Assembly: GCA_013433145.1 (NCBI GenBank) | Contig: CM024191.1 | Span: 1,380,501 to 1,444,500, forward strand | Direction of reading: 5' to 3' | Length of the DNA stretch: 64,000 bases | Source of the DNA: Ascaris suum | Lineage: Eukaryota; Nematoda; Chromadorea; Rhabditida; Ascarididae | Shown here: piece by piece, positions 51,741 through 64,000 of the stretch | Position numbering within the stretch: the first letter of the stretch is position 1 | How the letters are laid out: each line of letters opens with the position of its first letter | The notes under the pieces: generated by a model | What the model was told of the DNA's origin: nothing | Seen by the model: the letters and a program-made list of their open reading frames with translations, nothing else | Database searches by the model: none | Translations under genes and position numbers: made by a program

Positions 51741-54700
51741 AGCATTATTACTTTCATGTATGTGCTACGTCACTGAGCGCTAATGTCTGTGCATTTTTGT
51801 TCGATACCGGTGCTTTGTTGATGCAACGGGAGAGGCGATTACGTAAATTTCCGTGGAGATGAGTGCTGACAAAATTTTGTTCATGAATTCTAATTTGGCA
51901 AAATTTGCTACCGCAATTTTGTCTAGAACCTATGGAAACATCTGCGAGGTTGCTTGTCGGTCAATATTTATAGTGTTTACCTATGTAATAATATTGTAAC
52001 ATTGTTAGGGCAGCTAACTTCTTAGCGTGTACTGTCGGGAAGAAATATGTGAAAGGGAAGAAAGGGAAACAAATGGGTACATTCATTGGTGGTTGGCAAT
52101 ATTTTATTTAACTGAAACGTACGTGACAGCAGAACATGTGCCATGCTAGTTGTAATTTAGTAAACTAGCTTAATGGTAAGGAAAGGTAAGGGCAGAGAAG
52201 CGGGCGCAACTGGGCTACTGTGAAAGCTTTAGTCTTCAAAAGTAAAGGACTTATTTTGGTTGCAGGTTACACTCAGTCGTTGAACACGATGTGATTTCAG
52301 CGATCCGATGTGACAGTCGTGTGTAGCTCAGCTATGTGATTATCTGAGCGCTGCCGTTTCCTGTTCAAAACGTTTCCTTTTCGATCAGGAGCTGCACCGT
52401 TTAAAATTTCTCGCTTTGTCAAATATATTGGGAGTTTCAGGCTGTCGTATTTATTCATATCGGCTCAGCGCCTCTCTTCCATCGTCTAAAAGAGGTGGCT
52501 TTTGTGATTTTATCGATTCAGTAGTCTCAGTAGAATCCAAACTGGTTTCTCGCGCACTTCCCGTATATAGAGGTAAAATTAGGATCACAACGTAACGAAC
52601 GATGGGCATAAAATTCTGTCAAAAATGAAGCATTATTGTAATTCTGTGGTAAAGGTCGATTAAGACGTTTATTTATTAAACGAATGCGGGAAGTGCAATT
52701 GTACAAATTGTTTGCAATGGTGGTGAAAAGATGATTTCAAATGTCTTCTAATTGGAAACCAAAACTACTTCAAGGTAGTTAACTCTCTCTCATTGAATAT
52801 GCGGAGCTTTATAGAACTTGAAAGAGGTAGAAAAGATGCGACTTTTATTTTTGATGTTTGTGTAAGCAAGAAAACATTTCCTACCCTTAAGCATACCAAC
52901 TGAGCGCCTTTTTTTTTGCACAAATTGCGATCGTTACTGCCATCAGCATTATTGCACTAAGTGAACAAATTTCGTTTAGTGGCTATTGCTGTTTTCGAAA
53001 CGCTGTGCTTCTTTGACGCTATTATTGCATATCCACTTAGAAATTCTGTGATTGAATAAATGGTGATTTATCCGCACTTTATTTTTCGTTCCCTTTCCTA
53101 CTATTTCACTCATTATAAATATGTGTTTATTCGTCAAAATGAAGTGATGTACTGTTCAGTGAGCAATATCTTCTGTCTTTTTTTATTTTCTTTAACTTTC
53201 TGCTAGATATTTTTTGGCGCTTTGGAAGGGGTGAAAGGAGGAGGGGAGGGGGGTTCTGTAACGTTTCTTTCTTATTTTTTCCGTCTTTTACTGTTGCGTT
53301 GCATGCTTCTTCTTTTTTTTTCGAACGCGCACAAATGTTTTGCGTTATTTTGCATAATAGATTTAAAAATGTTTATTTTTTATAATGGCAGTTGTTTGAT
53401 TCGAGCTTCCGCTATTTGGTGTGGAATTATTATACTCCTTTGAGATCTGTTTGAGTGAGTTCTATCTCTTTTTTTTTTTTTCATTGCTTTTGCTTTATTA
53501 TGAGGCAGCTCATTTATGCAATACTCTTGGGGTTTGTTCATTTATATACAATTCTGTTGCATGCTTAAATTAATTGGGAATTATACGTTTATATGGATTT
53601 TTCGCATTTGCACACAATAGAAATCGAATTAGATCTTGATTGCAAGTGAAACGCATGAAGTTGAAGTCAGGTGTAGTGTTTTTCGAAGAAGATAGTTTGT
53701 CGAAAGGTAGGTTGGCGATTTTTTGCATGCACTCGAGGGATGCCTTCGGGTGGGAAATATTACAGGAGAAAAGAATAGGTGGAAAGAAGGTGAAAATGAT
53801 TTTGGAACGTCTTAGATCTACGATGGCGTTAAGCAGAAGGGGTGATGATTATATCTAAAGTAGATATTCCGGCGATGGAATCATAATCGTAAAATGTTTT
53901 CCCTTTTTTTTGACAATATGTTACAACGTTTCAACGAATGATTGCCATCCTGATGCAGATAATATCGCGTTCAAAGGTGTTTCTTCGTTATTGACATCGG
54001 TTTTTGAAATATTTTATTCGCAGACTTTTTTAGCCTCTCCTATATAAATTAGACGACTTTTTTAATGCATATTTTTGGAGCGGTCATGACAAGGCTTTCA
54101 TAAATTTTCATTCATTACCACTACAAGTAGGAGAGCTGACTAGAGCGATTTTTAAAACGCACAAATACATCGATTATTAAGATGCCAAAATCTGATGAAA
54201 TTCAATGTGGATGAATGTGCATATATGAGAGCATTATACGTGAAAACTGTTTATGTTAGAGTATATGAAATTTATACGTTTCAAATAAATATGTATATGA
54301 TTATTTGATGTTTGTATGATGCGAATGATATGATGGTGGCAGACTTGAATATCATAAGTTCTGTGTTGTGTGATCGCGTTATATGCGATAATGGCGAATT
54401 GTTCGATGGTCGCTCGATTCGTTGGCTATGCTAGCAGTTGTGAACGACGATGAATAAAAAGTTTTCGTTGAAGTATTGGCTGCTTTCCTCTATGTGGGAT
54501 ATTTGCTATGCGGGTTGCTGCTAGGCGTCTCGCAGTGTTTACCTACCTCATATTCTTTATGTTTGTTTTTTTTTTAAATTGTTGTTATTTAAGCATTAAA
54601 TTAGAATCTACGAGGTTTACAGAGGCGTCTGAGTTCCGCTTTTTCCAAGTGCAAACATGCTGTACTAACCGTTCTAGCTTCGACAAAATACTGTACTTAG

Positions 54701-55437
54701 TATTTTGGTCCAAAAGGTACCATATCTTGCCGCGTGGGTTTTTTTTTGTGTGCTGGAACAAGGCAGTAGGGATTAATTTATCAGTCTATGCCATAAAGCA
54801 GAAGTATCGGAGCCGTTAGGCAGAAGTGTGTCAGTGTTTTCTTCATCGAAAACGAACGCTGCAATTATCGGCGGAATGGGACTGCTAAAAAGGACCGTTC
54901 AAAAATATTTCGCACTCGTCAAGAGAGATGTGGGGTTTTCTCATATCTTCCAAAGGATTGGATAGAGGCTTATCGTTGCATTACTGCATACAAACGATTT
55001 ACATTAGGAAAAGAGTTTATGCAAAATGAGTGTTGGGAAACAACGATACGAGGTCGCTTACGATCTTTAAACAAATGCACTCGAGCAAATCGTCGTGACC
55101 AGTATGAAGTCGAAGAATCGGGGAATAATACGTCGCATAACAAGAAGACGAGACTAGAAACAGATTAATCAAAAAACGTCGGATGCGTTATTCATTATGT
55201 AACCACGTATACACCAGCAGCCCAGACGAACGCGTGTGTGAATGACGTTCCTTCGTTCGTGGAGGGGAATTGAGGAAACCTCGTAACCTCATCAATACTT
55301 GCTGTTTTGTGTATGGATCAGCTTACGCCCCGTATTGATCGTTGAGGGTACTCGATAAGCGAGCAGCCACAGCTAAAGCGTTCATTTTATTTTAGTTGAC
55401 GCTAAAGCGTTTAACCGGTCTATCCTGGTGAGCTACA
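51741..55437. other. Intergenic region after the myotubularin-like gene
   Basis: No exon with recognisable similarity is visible. AATAAA hexamers at 53055-53060 and 54453-54458 are far from the stop at 51740, so the true polyadenylation site is unclear. The ORF at 53640-53858 (+) has no flanking splice logic and no family resemblance. T-rich tracts occur throughout. Confidence 0.45.
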
Positions 55438-56043
55438 CATCCTTCTTTCCATTGCTGTGTCTGCCACCGCGAATTTCTCTTTGTCACGCTTCGTTGTTTA
55501 CCATGTTTCGCAGGCATATAGCATTGCTGGAAGCACAGTCATCCTGAAGGTGTCACCTCAGACATTAATCGACAGCCTTTGATCTGTTAGTACAACGCGG
55601 TTGTTGTTGACAGCAGTCCAACTCGCTGTTCGTCCTCTTATGAACTCGCTGCCCGGGGTGTTATTCGGATCTAACTGACGTCCAAGATAGTTGGGATCCA
55701 TAACTTCCTCAACGTCGGCTTCATCCACTCGTACTACGCCTTCTGCGCAAGACTTGTTCCTCATCCACTTTACCTCGGAGAGATTCATTTCCAGGCCGAT
55801 TTCCTTGCAGAGGTTTGGCAGTGATGTAAATCCTGTTGGAGGTCTTGAGGGTTTTTGGCAACACACACAGTCATTAGCGACACAGGCAACACGGACACAG
55901 GTGGGTTAGCAACTTGCCATCAGTCGCAATCCTCCCATGACGATTAATCTTTCTAAATTCTTCTAGGGTCACCGCAAGCAGCATCGGGGACGTAGTATCA
56001 CCTTGTCGGACTCCCCTGTTGATGGTCTCGTTATTGAACGAAG
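55438..56043 (-). pseudogene. Decayed non-LTR retrotransposon reverse transcriptase fragment
   Basis: Read on the - strand from 56043, the frame gives RGVRQGDTTSPMLL followed by an LEEFRKIN helix, the palm-domain pattern of RTE/CR1-like LINE reverse transcriptases. After a frame change near 55870 it continues with CKEIGLEMNLSEVKWMRN and NYLGRQLD, then VLPAMLYACETW and DKEKFAVADTAMERRM, all typical of the thumb and post-RT region. In-frame stops (after RLSINV and after CETW) and at least one frameshift show it is dead. The catalytic FADD block is degraded. Endonuclease and 3' end are not recognisable, so it is a truncated insertion. It lies between two host genes, opposite in orientation. Confidence 0.85.
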
Positions 56044-57107
56044 CGTGTGGTATTTAATTATCACCAGAGGTTGAAATGGATATTAGAAGGGGAGAGGAGG
56101 TGTGGCCAGTTGGGGTCTGTTACAAGCAAGTAAGCAGCTACCGGTGCGAGCGTGCACTCGTTCGACTCGTGCCTCATCGAATGTGCACGCTGTGTTCCGT
56201 CGTTCTTCGTTCAGCGGATCTTTTATTTTGCACCATTGGCTAGTTCATCTCTGCGATACCTGTGTTCCTCTCTCTACCTGTACCTACCTGTGTACCTTTC
56301 AGTTGTCTGCTACGCTTCTTTGCATGACTTAATTGATGAAAGGTGATCAAATCGAAAGGGAAATGCAATCTTTCAAAGCAATTTTTGAATGTTATAGTCG
56401 AGCGATTTTATCTGTTCTTGGGAACTTGCTTTGCAGAAATGCATTGCATTTCACTGGCAACGTTGTGTATCAGTGCACTTACTAACGGAATGACTTCCTC
56501 TGTCGTGTTTCACGTTGATCGACAACTTCAAAAGCTCTAATGGGCTATACGCCCACTCTTTTGACACCTCTAGAGTTGTTGTATGTTTGCGCTTGAGATT
56601 AGTGGATCGACCGCAGTCGCACTCAGCTCTCGGCGGGACGTGATGCCGTTCAGCATGGGCGGTAGATAAGAGCCTAACCCATTAACTAGCCGTCCGTTAA
56701 TAGAAATTGCACAATTCGTTCAAATAACAGACTTCTAAGGAACGAGAGTTTGTAGTCGAATTTGAAATTATTTTGGATATCTGTCAAAAGCACACTCAAA
56801 AATTGTTTTTAGCCTCGCGCACTTACGGGTGTTATTGTAAGTTTTGCATTTTACTCATTTTTCGTTATACTAGGTCATTACGTGACTTATTTGGACAAGT
56901 GGAGGCATTGCTTTATAATCACCGACGTATTCGACAGTTTGACCTTGTTTTATGCTTATTTCTCTTATCTTAGTTTCATCCTCGTTACTTATTAGATGAA
57001 AATTGATGCCGCTTGAAGGACTTAAACCTTATGCATTTTCGAGTGAAGCAAAAGTACCGCCGTTGCTGCTGATTTGATATCGATTCTATATATCAGATTT
57101 TAATCGT
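56044..57107. other. Region between LINE relic and HBS1
   Basis: No coding exon recognised. Around 56550-56700 the sequence is less AT-rich than its surroundings and resembles repetitive DNA, perhaps more of the retroelement insertion, but no protein motif could be read. The HBS1 promoter should be in or near this stretch. Confidence 0.4.
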
Positions 57108-57119
57108 TTTTTTTTTCAG
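57108..57119 (+). promoter_or_regulatory. Candidate trans-splice acceptor of HBS1
   Basis: A run of T followed by TTTTTTTCAG ends 15 bases before the ATG at 57135. It is the strongest acceptor-plus-ATG pair in the window and has no coding exon upstream in a compatible family, so spliced-leader addition here is likely. Confidence 0.65.
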
Positions 57120-57134
57120 GGACAATCTGTGGCA

Positions 57135-60100
57135 ATGTCGCGGCATCGAAATTTCCGTAAAATGAATTATGATGATGGTAGGTTTTCTTTAATGATTCAT
57201 TTATGATAATTTTTTATCGGTCTCTTGTTTCGTTGGGAATTTTTTTCTGAGTTACTTAGCAAATAGGGGTTTTTTTTTCGCAAAATTTACGTTTTATGTG
57301 AATTTTAGGCCTAAAATTCTAAAATATCTATTAAGAGGATGTTTTCTTTATTCTTTTATCGTTATTTTTCGAAGACTAGCCCTTTCGTTATTTAGTTCGA
57401 ACATGAAAGTTCAAGTAATATTGATGACTCATCACTTTGTACGCATATCACAAAGTAAAAAGTGATGAGTGATTTCGTTTTAGAGCGTGATGACGATGAT
57501 GGTGAAGAATTCCATCGCTACAGTCTTTCGATGGACGACGATGTGCCGATGTCACCAAATACGGGTGCGTTGTTTCTTATTTTTCAACGAAGCAATTCAT
57601 CAAAACATTTACGCTGATAGTTTCTGATCAGTAGAGCATTTTAGTGTTCGAAATTTTCCTATGAAAAGGTCTCTCCCTGATCATGTGAAATGTTTGTTCC
57701 ATCGCGACCCCCGATAGCAGTTCTCCGATCGACGTTTGGAGGGGGAAATCCTTTAGTGTAGTGAAAAAGAAATGTCTATAAGGCAACCTTAATCCGTACA
57801 GTAATAATCCTGTTTTATTGATCACCCACACTCTTGAGGAAATTGCAGCTGTCAGGTATTAAATTGTTCGCTTTTTTTTCACGCTTCATATGATTGCCGT
57901 TTCATCTAGCAAATTCTCATTTGGGAATAAAGTCGCATTTATTCAGTTAATTTCAGTTCTTTCTTTCCTTTTTGCCACACTTCAGGTAATATTAATCTTT
58001 TGCAGCGAAATTCATGTACCATCGACCAAAAGCCCAGGCAGGAAACACTAGCAGATTATCCGATTTTGTTATGGAGGAGCAATTAGAAAATGACGTTGTA
58101 TACGACGAACACGACAGTCAGTTCGAATTAGAAGTAGATCGACTCGTTCCAGGTTATTACGGTTTGCGATATCAACGAAGCATTCCATTCGCTGCTTGCG
58201 GCAGTTGCTCAGTTTTTTATAAAGTGCAACAGAAGTTCGACCAGATAAATGCATATGAGCACGGTCGCTTATCGTTTGCACAAAAAACTTGACATTTAGG
58301 GCTTAAAATAGCAATAACGATTGGGCGAGGGGGGGGGGGGGTGGGAATTTCAACAAACTGGCTAGGATGAACTCCAGAACGTATTAGCGGAAATGATCTG
58401 CAGCCACTCTAGTCAGTATCGAAGCACTCTTTCGTTTGCTTAAATACGTTCGTATCGGAGGTATAGGTGTGAATGACCAATAGATAAAGGTGAGGCCAAT
58501 ATAATGGTTGAATAAAAGTATCACGTGTCGCATTATCTCTGAAACGAGAGTATATATGCGCCGCCTTACGCTTTGGTGTTGTAATTTGGCGTGAGTGCAC
58601 TAGCCTTCTTATAGCTGTACTGGAGAGTGATAAATGGTGTCGTTTATTTAAATTATTTTACTTTTTGTTTTGTTATGTTTTATTTCATTTAATTTCACCT
58701 TTGTTTATTTTATTTTACTCCGTTTTATTTATTGTTCCTCAAAATCCAAAAATAGTAAAACATAAAAAGTATGTATGCACGAATAGCAAAAAAGTGTTTG
58801 TATTGTTTTTGGTAACTTTTGAAAGTGCGCGGGTGTTTTTCCGCCTTTGGCCGCTCATTTCGTAGTTTCTAGAGACTTTTGCATTCTTTGTTGGTTGCGC
58901 GACCAGTTTTGATTGTACAGCTTATAGATTTTTATTGCTTTCGGGTCATGTTCTTGAGTGGCGCATATTTGGTGCTGCAGTTTGGGAGAGAGGAGAGAGG
59001 GTTTCATCATGAAATACTTCCCTAATGGCAAGGTTATGAACCAACCAATTTTTTATTGTAAGAACGGTATACGTCAATGCCTCTTTGCGGGTAACATATT
59101 TTGTTCGTTTATTTTTCACTGCATGAAGTTTTATTACCGCACTCACCTCATATAAACTAAATGGGGCCGTCTATTATGAAGCATTTAGTTGGTATTGCAA
59201 TCGCCCTATATGAATCTAATCGCTCCTTGTTCCGACATAAGCATTTAGGCCATACATTTGCTATGTTTCGTTGACTTGTTGAGATGCGAATCATACGTTC
59301 GATATTCTGTGTTGTATGAGAAAAAGGATGTTTGCAGAAACGAAGAAATCGTTGCCTGCGCAGCCTTCATCATCGGTTACGTTCATTACATCACGTCAGC
59401 GCGATCGTAAAGCTCCGGCTGGTGCAAATGCGAAGGTTTCCACTGAAGAAAAGCGAGATCAAACGCCTGTAAGCTTCCTTTTACTTGCCTTTACGTTTAA
59501 TAGGCGAGGTTGAATCTTTAAGTGAACATTTTAATTATTCTTCGTTTCGAATTCTAACGTTGCGATTCTTATTCCATTTACAGTTTCACATTTAACAGGT
59601 TATAGTAGTCTCTTTTCCGAAGAGGTGTGCCTCTTCTTAGGGCTTTGTTGTTGCTCTTTTTTCCTTCTTTTTTTTTTCAAAGTAATAGACTCGTTTTTCG
59701 TTTGATTTCTCCTATATAGCCATTACATGGATTACCAATAACGGCACCCGTATCAGATTGTCACTTATTTGTCGGAAGGACGCCATGACAGGCAAATCGG
59801 AAGAAAAAAGTAGAGTTTAAGTGTTGTTACGAGGCGAAGAGGCTGTCGTTTACATGAGAGGCTCCATGGTGGAGCGGTTTAACAGGAAGAAGGGGTGGAA
59901 ACAACGGTGAAGAAATTGGACGTAGTTGGTCAGAGAAGGAAGGACTAAAAAGTCAATGAATATTTGGTCTCATTCTGCTAGCATTGATAAGCATAAATAA
60001 CGCCTCGTAACAATACTCTAATCACTTAAGCATAAACAAACGTTTTTATTTATGCTTAAGTGATTAGAGCACATGATAAAACTTTCGAGTGACACAGGTT

Positions 60101-63100
60101 ATCAAGCAAATAGACGTCTTGTGGGCTAATAGTTGCACAAATAGTTTCGGGAGTTTTTATCTTTTTGATCTACACGTTGAGTGATCTCGGGTTTTATTTG
60201 CAGAAAAGAGCAGCTAAAGAAGAGCAGCCACGTTTGCTTATCCCGAGGTGGAAAATTTACGCCTCTCGGAGGTATCCGAAAAAGCACGTGGCGATTCGTC
60301 AGTACGCCCGCCGACACTTACACCAAATGCCAGCTCCAAAAGACTGTCGGCATTGGCGGTGGCTCAAGCAACGCCTACCGCAAGCCCAAAGTTGGACTGT
60401 TTATTCGCATATTTTGTTTTTTACTTGCAAACTTTGACTAATCAAAGTATTTTTCATCCACTCCTAAACCGTTTTTCGATTCTGTACCAGTTGTTGGTAT
60501 TATCGCTGCTGTGTCCTTTTTTAATCTCCGGAGGCAGAAGAACCCTTATATTGATGCATAAATCATAATGAAATGACAATTAACAAGAATGAGTTGGTGT
60601 GTGGAATATCTTGTTTCTTTTTGAGGGTGAGGCATCGCACTGTCGACGAAAAGCCACTAATCAACCTAGTGATTGTTGGGCATGTGGATGCTGGCAAAAG
60701 CACTCTAATGGGACACCTTCTTTATCAGGTACATCGCATACCTGTTCCACTATTTAACCTTTTTCTCTTTAAATTATTAAACTTAAATGTATTTTGTGTA
60801 ATATATTGATTGAAGGCTTTATTCGAAAAGGAAAAATGCCTAGTAGTTTGCAGCAGTGGTTGTATGAATGCTGCACAAACAAAGATTAACTGTTGCATAC
60901 AATGTTCAAGTTTGCAGCCCATGTTTCAGGGAGCACCGTCAGATAGTCATATGCATTTACTCACATGCATTTATGCATTTACTCATCTACTAGTGTTGTT
61001 ACATTAGTGCTTAAAGGTTTGTCTTTGCAAGCCTTTTTTTCGCTAGAGGTTACGTCATTAGTAGTTTATTGTATCGCGTCGTTAATAGTGTTCTTAGGCG
61101 CGAAAATTCCGTAACCAGGTGAGGTTGAACAGGAAATGGTTCTCGATCAAGCGCTAAAAAATGCAGAAGACGATTCCTTTTAACGTTTTATAACGATGAA
61201 ACGTTGAGTAAAGCATTGATGCGATCAGACGCTTTTCATAACTTCTCCAAAGTGATATTAAAACGCAGCTTTTGATGCATTGCAGATCCGATTTGCCGTT
61301 GAATGGTCATCTATGTAGTGTAAGTTCACAAGGAGTTGGAGTGTTATTTTTGCATATGTCATTTAGGTTACACTATATTGACGGTCGGGGTGTGAAGCTA
61401 AAAAATGAGAGATGCGTAACGGTGTCACTGATATAGTTCTAATTAAAATGGTGATGTTATAGTGCTAGAGCAATACGAAAAGCACTTTTCAGTTGGGTCG
61501 TGTGGATGAGCGTACAATGCATAAGTATAAGCAAGAATCGGCGAGGACGGGAAAGGCGTCGTTTGCATTTGCATGGGTACTGGACGACACACAGGTTTGT
61601 AATATCCCCTAAATGTTGATTTAGTGCTTTTCTTTTTGTTCGTCTTACGGTACCATCCTTCAGAGATTGTCAGCTCGTGATTCATTTCGGAAATATGAAG
61701 CTTTATCACGAAGCTTTTCGTTTTATCATTTTCTTATCTTAACTTTTGAAGGTCGTTTAAGATTTTTTCAAGCGCTTACTTCGTTTTCTTTTTCCCTCAT
61801 GATTTTAGTAGACCTTGAGAAGTTTTGCAAGTTGACGATTTCGGTGTTGTTATAATTTTGCAGGAGGAGAGGCAACGAGGCGTCACAATGGATATCGCAA
61901 AAACAACATTTGAGACGGAGCACAGAAGAATTGTTTTACTCGACGCTCCAGGACATAAAGATTTCATTCCGAATATGATTACAGGTAATCTTTTACATTC
62001 AGTTTTACGAGAACACTGTTTTTGTTGTTTTTTGTACAATAAGCATCCGCTATGAATCTTTCGCCACTCTGATTTTTTTCTTGAAGGATCTGAAATATGA
62101 TAAAACCTGTTGATTCACTTTCGTGTTGTGTTTTGAAGAGAATAGTTGATAATATCGTGGCGCATGTTTTTAGGCCTTTCGAAGTTTCAACAAATACTTG
62201 TTCGTACCGTTTCGTAAATGATATTCATAAAAATATCCACATTGTATGGTTGATTTTTATTTTGTTATCATGAACGATGTTATACGTGTTGCAGGTGCAT
62301 CACAGGCAGATGCTGGATTATTGGTTGTCAACGCGACAACAGGTGAATTCGAAACCGGTTTCGATTTAGGAGGCCAAACACGTGAGCATGCCATGCTTCT
62401 TCGTTCGCTTGGTTTGTTTATTTATTCATTTATTTATTTATTTATTGCTGAACAATTTATCGGCTATTCAATGAAATGCGAGTGGATAGGTTATAGTGCT
62501 GTGCTCTGTTCTATTAATGCGCATCTGTAGTGCACATAATGTTCTTTGTGTTTGTACTGAGTGCAGTGATCTTTAGAAAGAGCCGATGACAAGAAACTAT
62601 GAGAGGAAGGAGAGTAGGTGGGGAACGGGTGAGGAGACAAAAGACGGCAACTGTTTTTCAGCAGGTGAGGCAAGGGAAAGGGGGGAGGAGGGTAGTTGGA
62701 GTGAGAAGGGAGGAGATAACAGTTGTCATTTAAACAGCGTTTTGCTTATTATTCGTATTTTCAATTCTTTCGTAGCACGCTTTCGCATGTAATTTGCGCG
62801 TGTATATTTGACTATTGTAAACGGGTTTTTCGTCTTCTAGAGTTTCACATATTTGCATATTTGGTGGAGCAGCAATGTTATGGAGAGGGCCTCATGAAAT
62901 GGCCACTCTTAAATGGCAAAGGTTTGTATATACCAAGCCGAAGCCATTTCTTATAAAATGTGCACTGTAGTCATTATTTTTATGAGCAGCCGTCCCAACC
63001 CACCAAAGTTGACTATCTAATGCTGACTTAACTAAAGAACTGCTCCTTCTTAGGTTTAGAGTGCGATCATTGTCATAATTTTTCATATATTTATTAGATT

Positions 63101-63986
63101 TGCCACGTATTCAGGGGTCACTGAGCTATCGGTGGCAGTGAACAAGCTCGATACGGTTGATTGGTCGCAAGCGCGCTATGACGAGGTCTGTGGTGTCTTG
63201 CGAAATTTTCTTCGTAAGCAAGCAGCTTTTCCAGTTGTGCATTTCATTCCTGTATCTGGACTCAATGGAATCAATCTAATCGTACCGCCGCCTGACGATC
63301 ACCCTCTTCGTGGGTGGTACAACGGACCAACTCTTCTTCAGTTTATTGGTTAGTTTCTGAAACGTTTATTTCGAATCCTCCTTCTTCTGGTTTTTATAGT
63401 TGAAATATTTATGCAAGCGTAGCATCTAAACTGTGTGGTGCAAGCAACCACTGGTATCCAAAAATGAGGAAACAGGGGATGACCATACGGTCCCAGTCTC
63501 CCTCTTCACATTTATTCGTGACTTGAGATTTTCGGATCTTTGCTTACAGAGAAAATGCGGTTGTTTTTTTCAAACCTTAGCTACTGAAGTTTTCTGCAAA
63601 AATGTGATCTCTAATCTGATCTTAGATCTGACCTTAGCCATCTTAGATCTGATTTTCATTCTTTTCTCCAGAACTGTATCTCCACGCTAACGGTTAACAG
63701 GGTACTGTGAGTCCAAGCGCATGACTGCATACATCTGGTACATTTCCCGGCCATAGGTTTCACCTCGGCCATTTTCTTGAAAGTAGTTCATTACTGTTGT
63801 TGCGAATTGCAGATGGCGTAAGTGCGCCGACGCGTGGTGAAGATCGCCCATTGCGGGCTGTTATAAACGATGTGCTTAAGACAACGCCAAATTCTGTGAC
63901 AGTCAGCGTAAAGGTGGAGGCTGGTCATACCGAGTGCGGTGAAAAGGTTTTTATTATGCCGAATGCCGATGCTGCTACTGTCAAAG
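57135..63986 (+). CDS. hbs1: Translational GTPase HBS1 (3' end beyond window)
   Basis: Exons: 57135-57177, 57484-57564, 58006-58152, 59338-59468, 60248-60390 (5' edge uncertain), 60626-60728, 61493-61594, 61864-61984, 62295-62411, 63115-63348, 63813-63986, continuing past the edge. The visible part is 465 residues. It opens with [14 protein letters not shown] and an acidic stretch, the HBS1 N-terminal signature (vertebrate MARHRNVRGYNYDE), then a Ser/Thr-rich linker. The GTPase domain has P-loop GHVDAGKS (200-207), the switch I end QRGVTMD (Thr258), DAPGH (277-281), NKLD (339-342) and PVSGLNG. After NGPTLLQFI comes the start of beta-barrel domain 2. The linker and N terminus, rather than a PAM2-type region, separate it from eRF3, and the N-terminal extension separates it from EF-1alpha. 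HBS1 loads Pelota/Dom34 onto stalled ribosomes in no-go and nonstop mRNA decay in the cytosol. Confidence 0.94.
57427..57470. repeat. Perfect 12-bp inverted repeat before an exon
   Basis: ACTCATCACTTT (57427-57438) pairs with AAAGTGATGAGT (57459-57470). It is in intron 1 of HBS1. The right arm ends 13 bases before the acceptor of exon 2 (57484), so folding could cover the branch or acceptor region. Confidence 0.85.
58329..58341. repeat. 13-nt G homopolymer
   Basis: A pure G run followed by TGGG, in intron 3 of HBS1. Confidence 0.85.
60016..60069. repeat. Perfect 21-bp inverted repeat (hairpin) in an HBS1 intron
   Basis: The arms at 60016-60036 and 60049-60069 are exact reverse complements (starting CTCTAATCACTTAAG and ending CTTAAGTGATTAGAG) around a 12-base loop. 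It lies in intron 4 of HBS1. Candidates are a MITE tip or foldback element, or a short hairpin RNA precursor. The stem is rather short and AT-rich for a microRNA precursor. Confidence 0.9.
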
Positions 63987-64000
63987 GTAATGTGTTTTAA

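Noticed and set aside
57135..63986. Identity as EF-1alpha or eRF3
   Set aside because: The [14 protein letters not shown] acidic N terminus and linker are specific to HBS1.

Overview
This window comes from a nuclear eukaryotic genome, most probably a nematode. The genes are split by many spliceosomal introns with short TTTCAG-type acceptors. Three genes have acceptor-like sites 4-16 bases upstream of a start codon, as expected for spliced-leader trans-splicing. The best protein matches are to animal families with known nematode members. Introns of 0.5-5 kb, AT richness, and (AT)n arrays of 80-200 bp favour a parasitic nematode over a compact Caenorhabditis-like genome, but I cannot name the species.

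Layout, all genes on the + strand. 1-5.9 kb: no gene seen, two large AT satellites. 5.9-20.5 kb: an 18-exon half ABC transporter of the HAF-4/HAF-9 (ABCB9/TAPL) type, modelled at about 820 residues from first to last codon. 20.5-24.3 kb: no gene, an (AT)n-(GA)n array and an imperfect hairpin. 24.3-35.9 kb: a C-terminal Src kinase (csk-1) with SH3, SH2 and kinase domains; the first part of the SH3 domain is not fully resolved. 35.9-39.3 kb: no gene, a small repeat cluster and a long G run. 39.3-51.7 kb: a myotubularin-family pseudophosphatase of the MTMR10/MTMR12 group, about 19 exons, with its catalytic loop replaced. 51.7-57.1 kb: no host gene, but a decayed non-LTR retrotransposon reverse-transcriptase fragment on the - strand. 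57.1 kb to the right edge: the translational GTPase HBS1, running off the window.

The exon models were built by hand. Reading phase was checked across every junction, except where the text says a boundary is uncertain. The four genes are not a known pathway: lysosomal peptide transport, Src-family kinase restraint, phosphoinositide phosphatase scaffolding and ribosome rescue. I found no new multi-gene system. The most interesting points are a GC-AG intron required in csk-1, a possible in-frame 43-residue extension just before the Q-loop of the ABC transporter, conflicting splice signals in HBS1, several non-TTTCAG acceptors, and perfect intronic hairpins.
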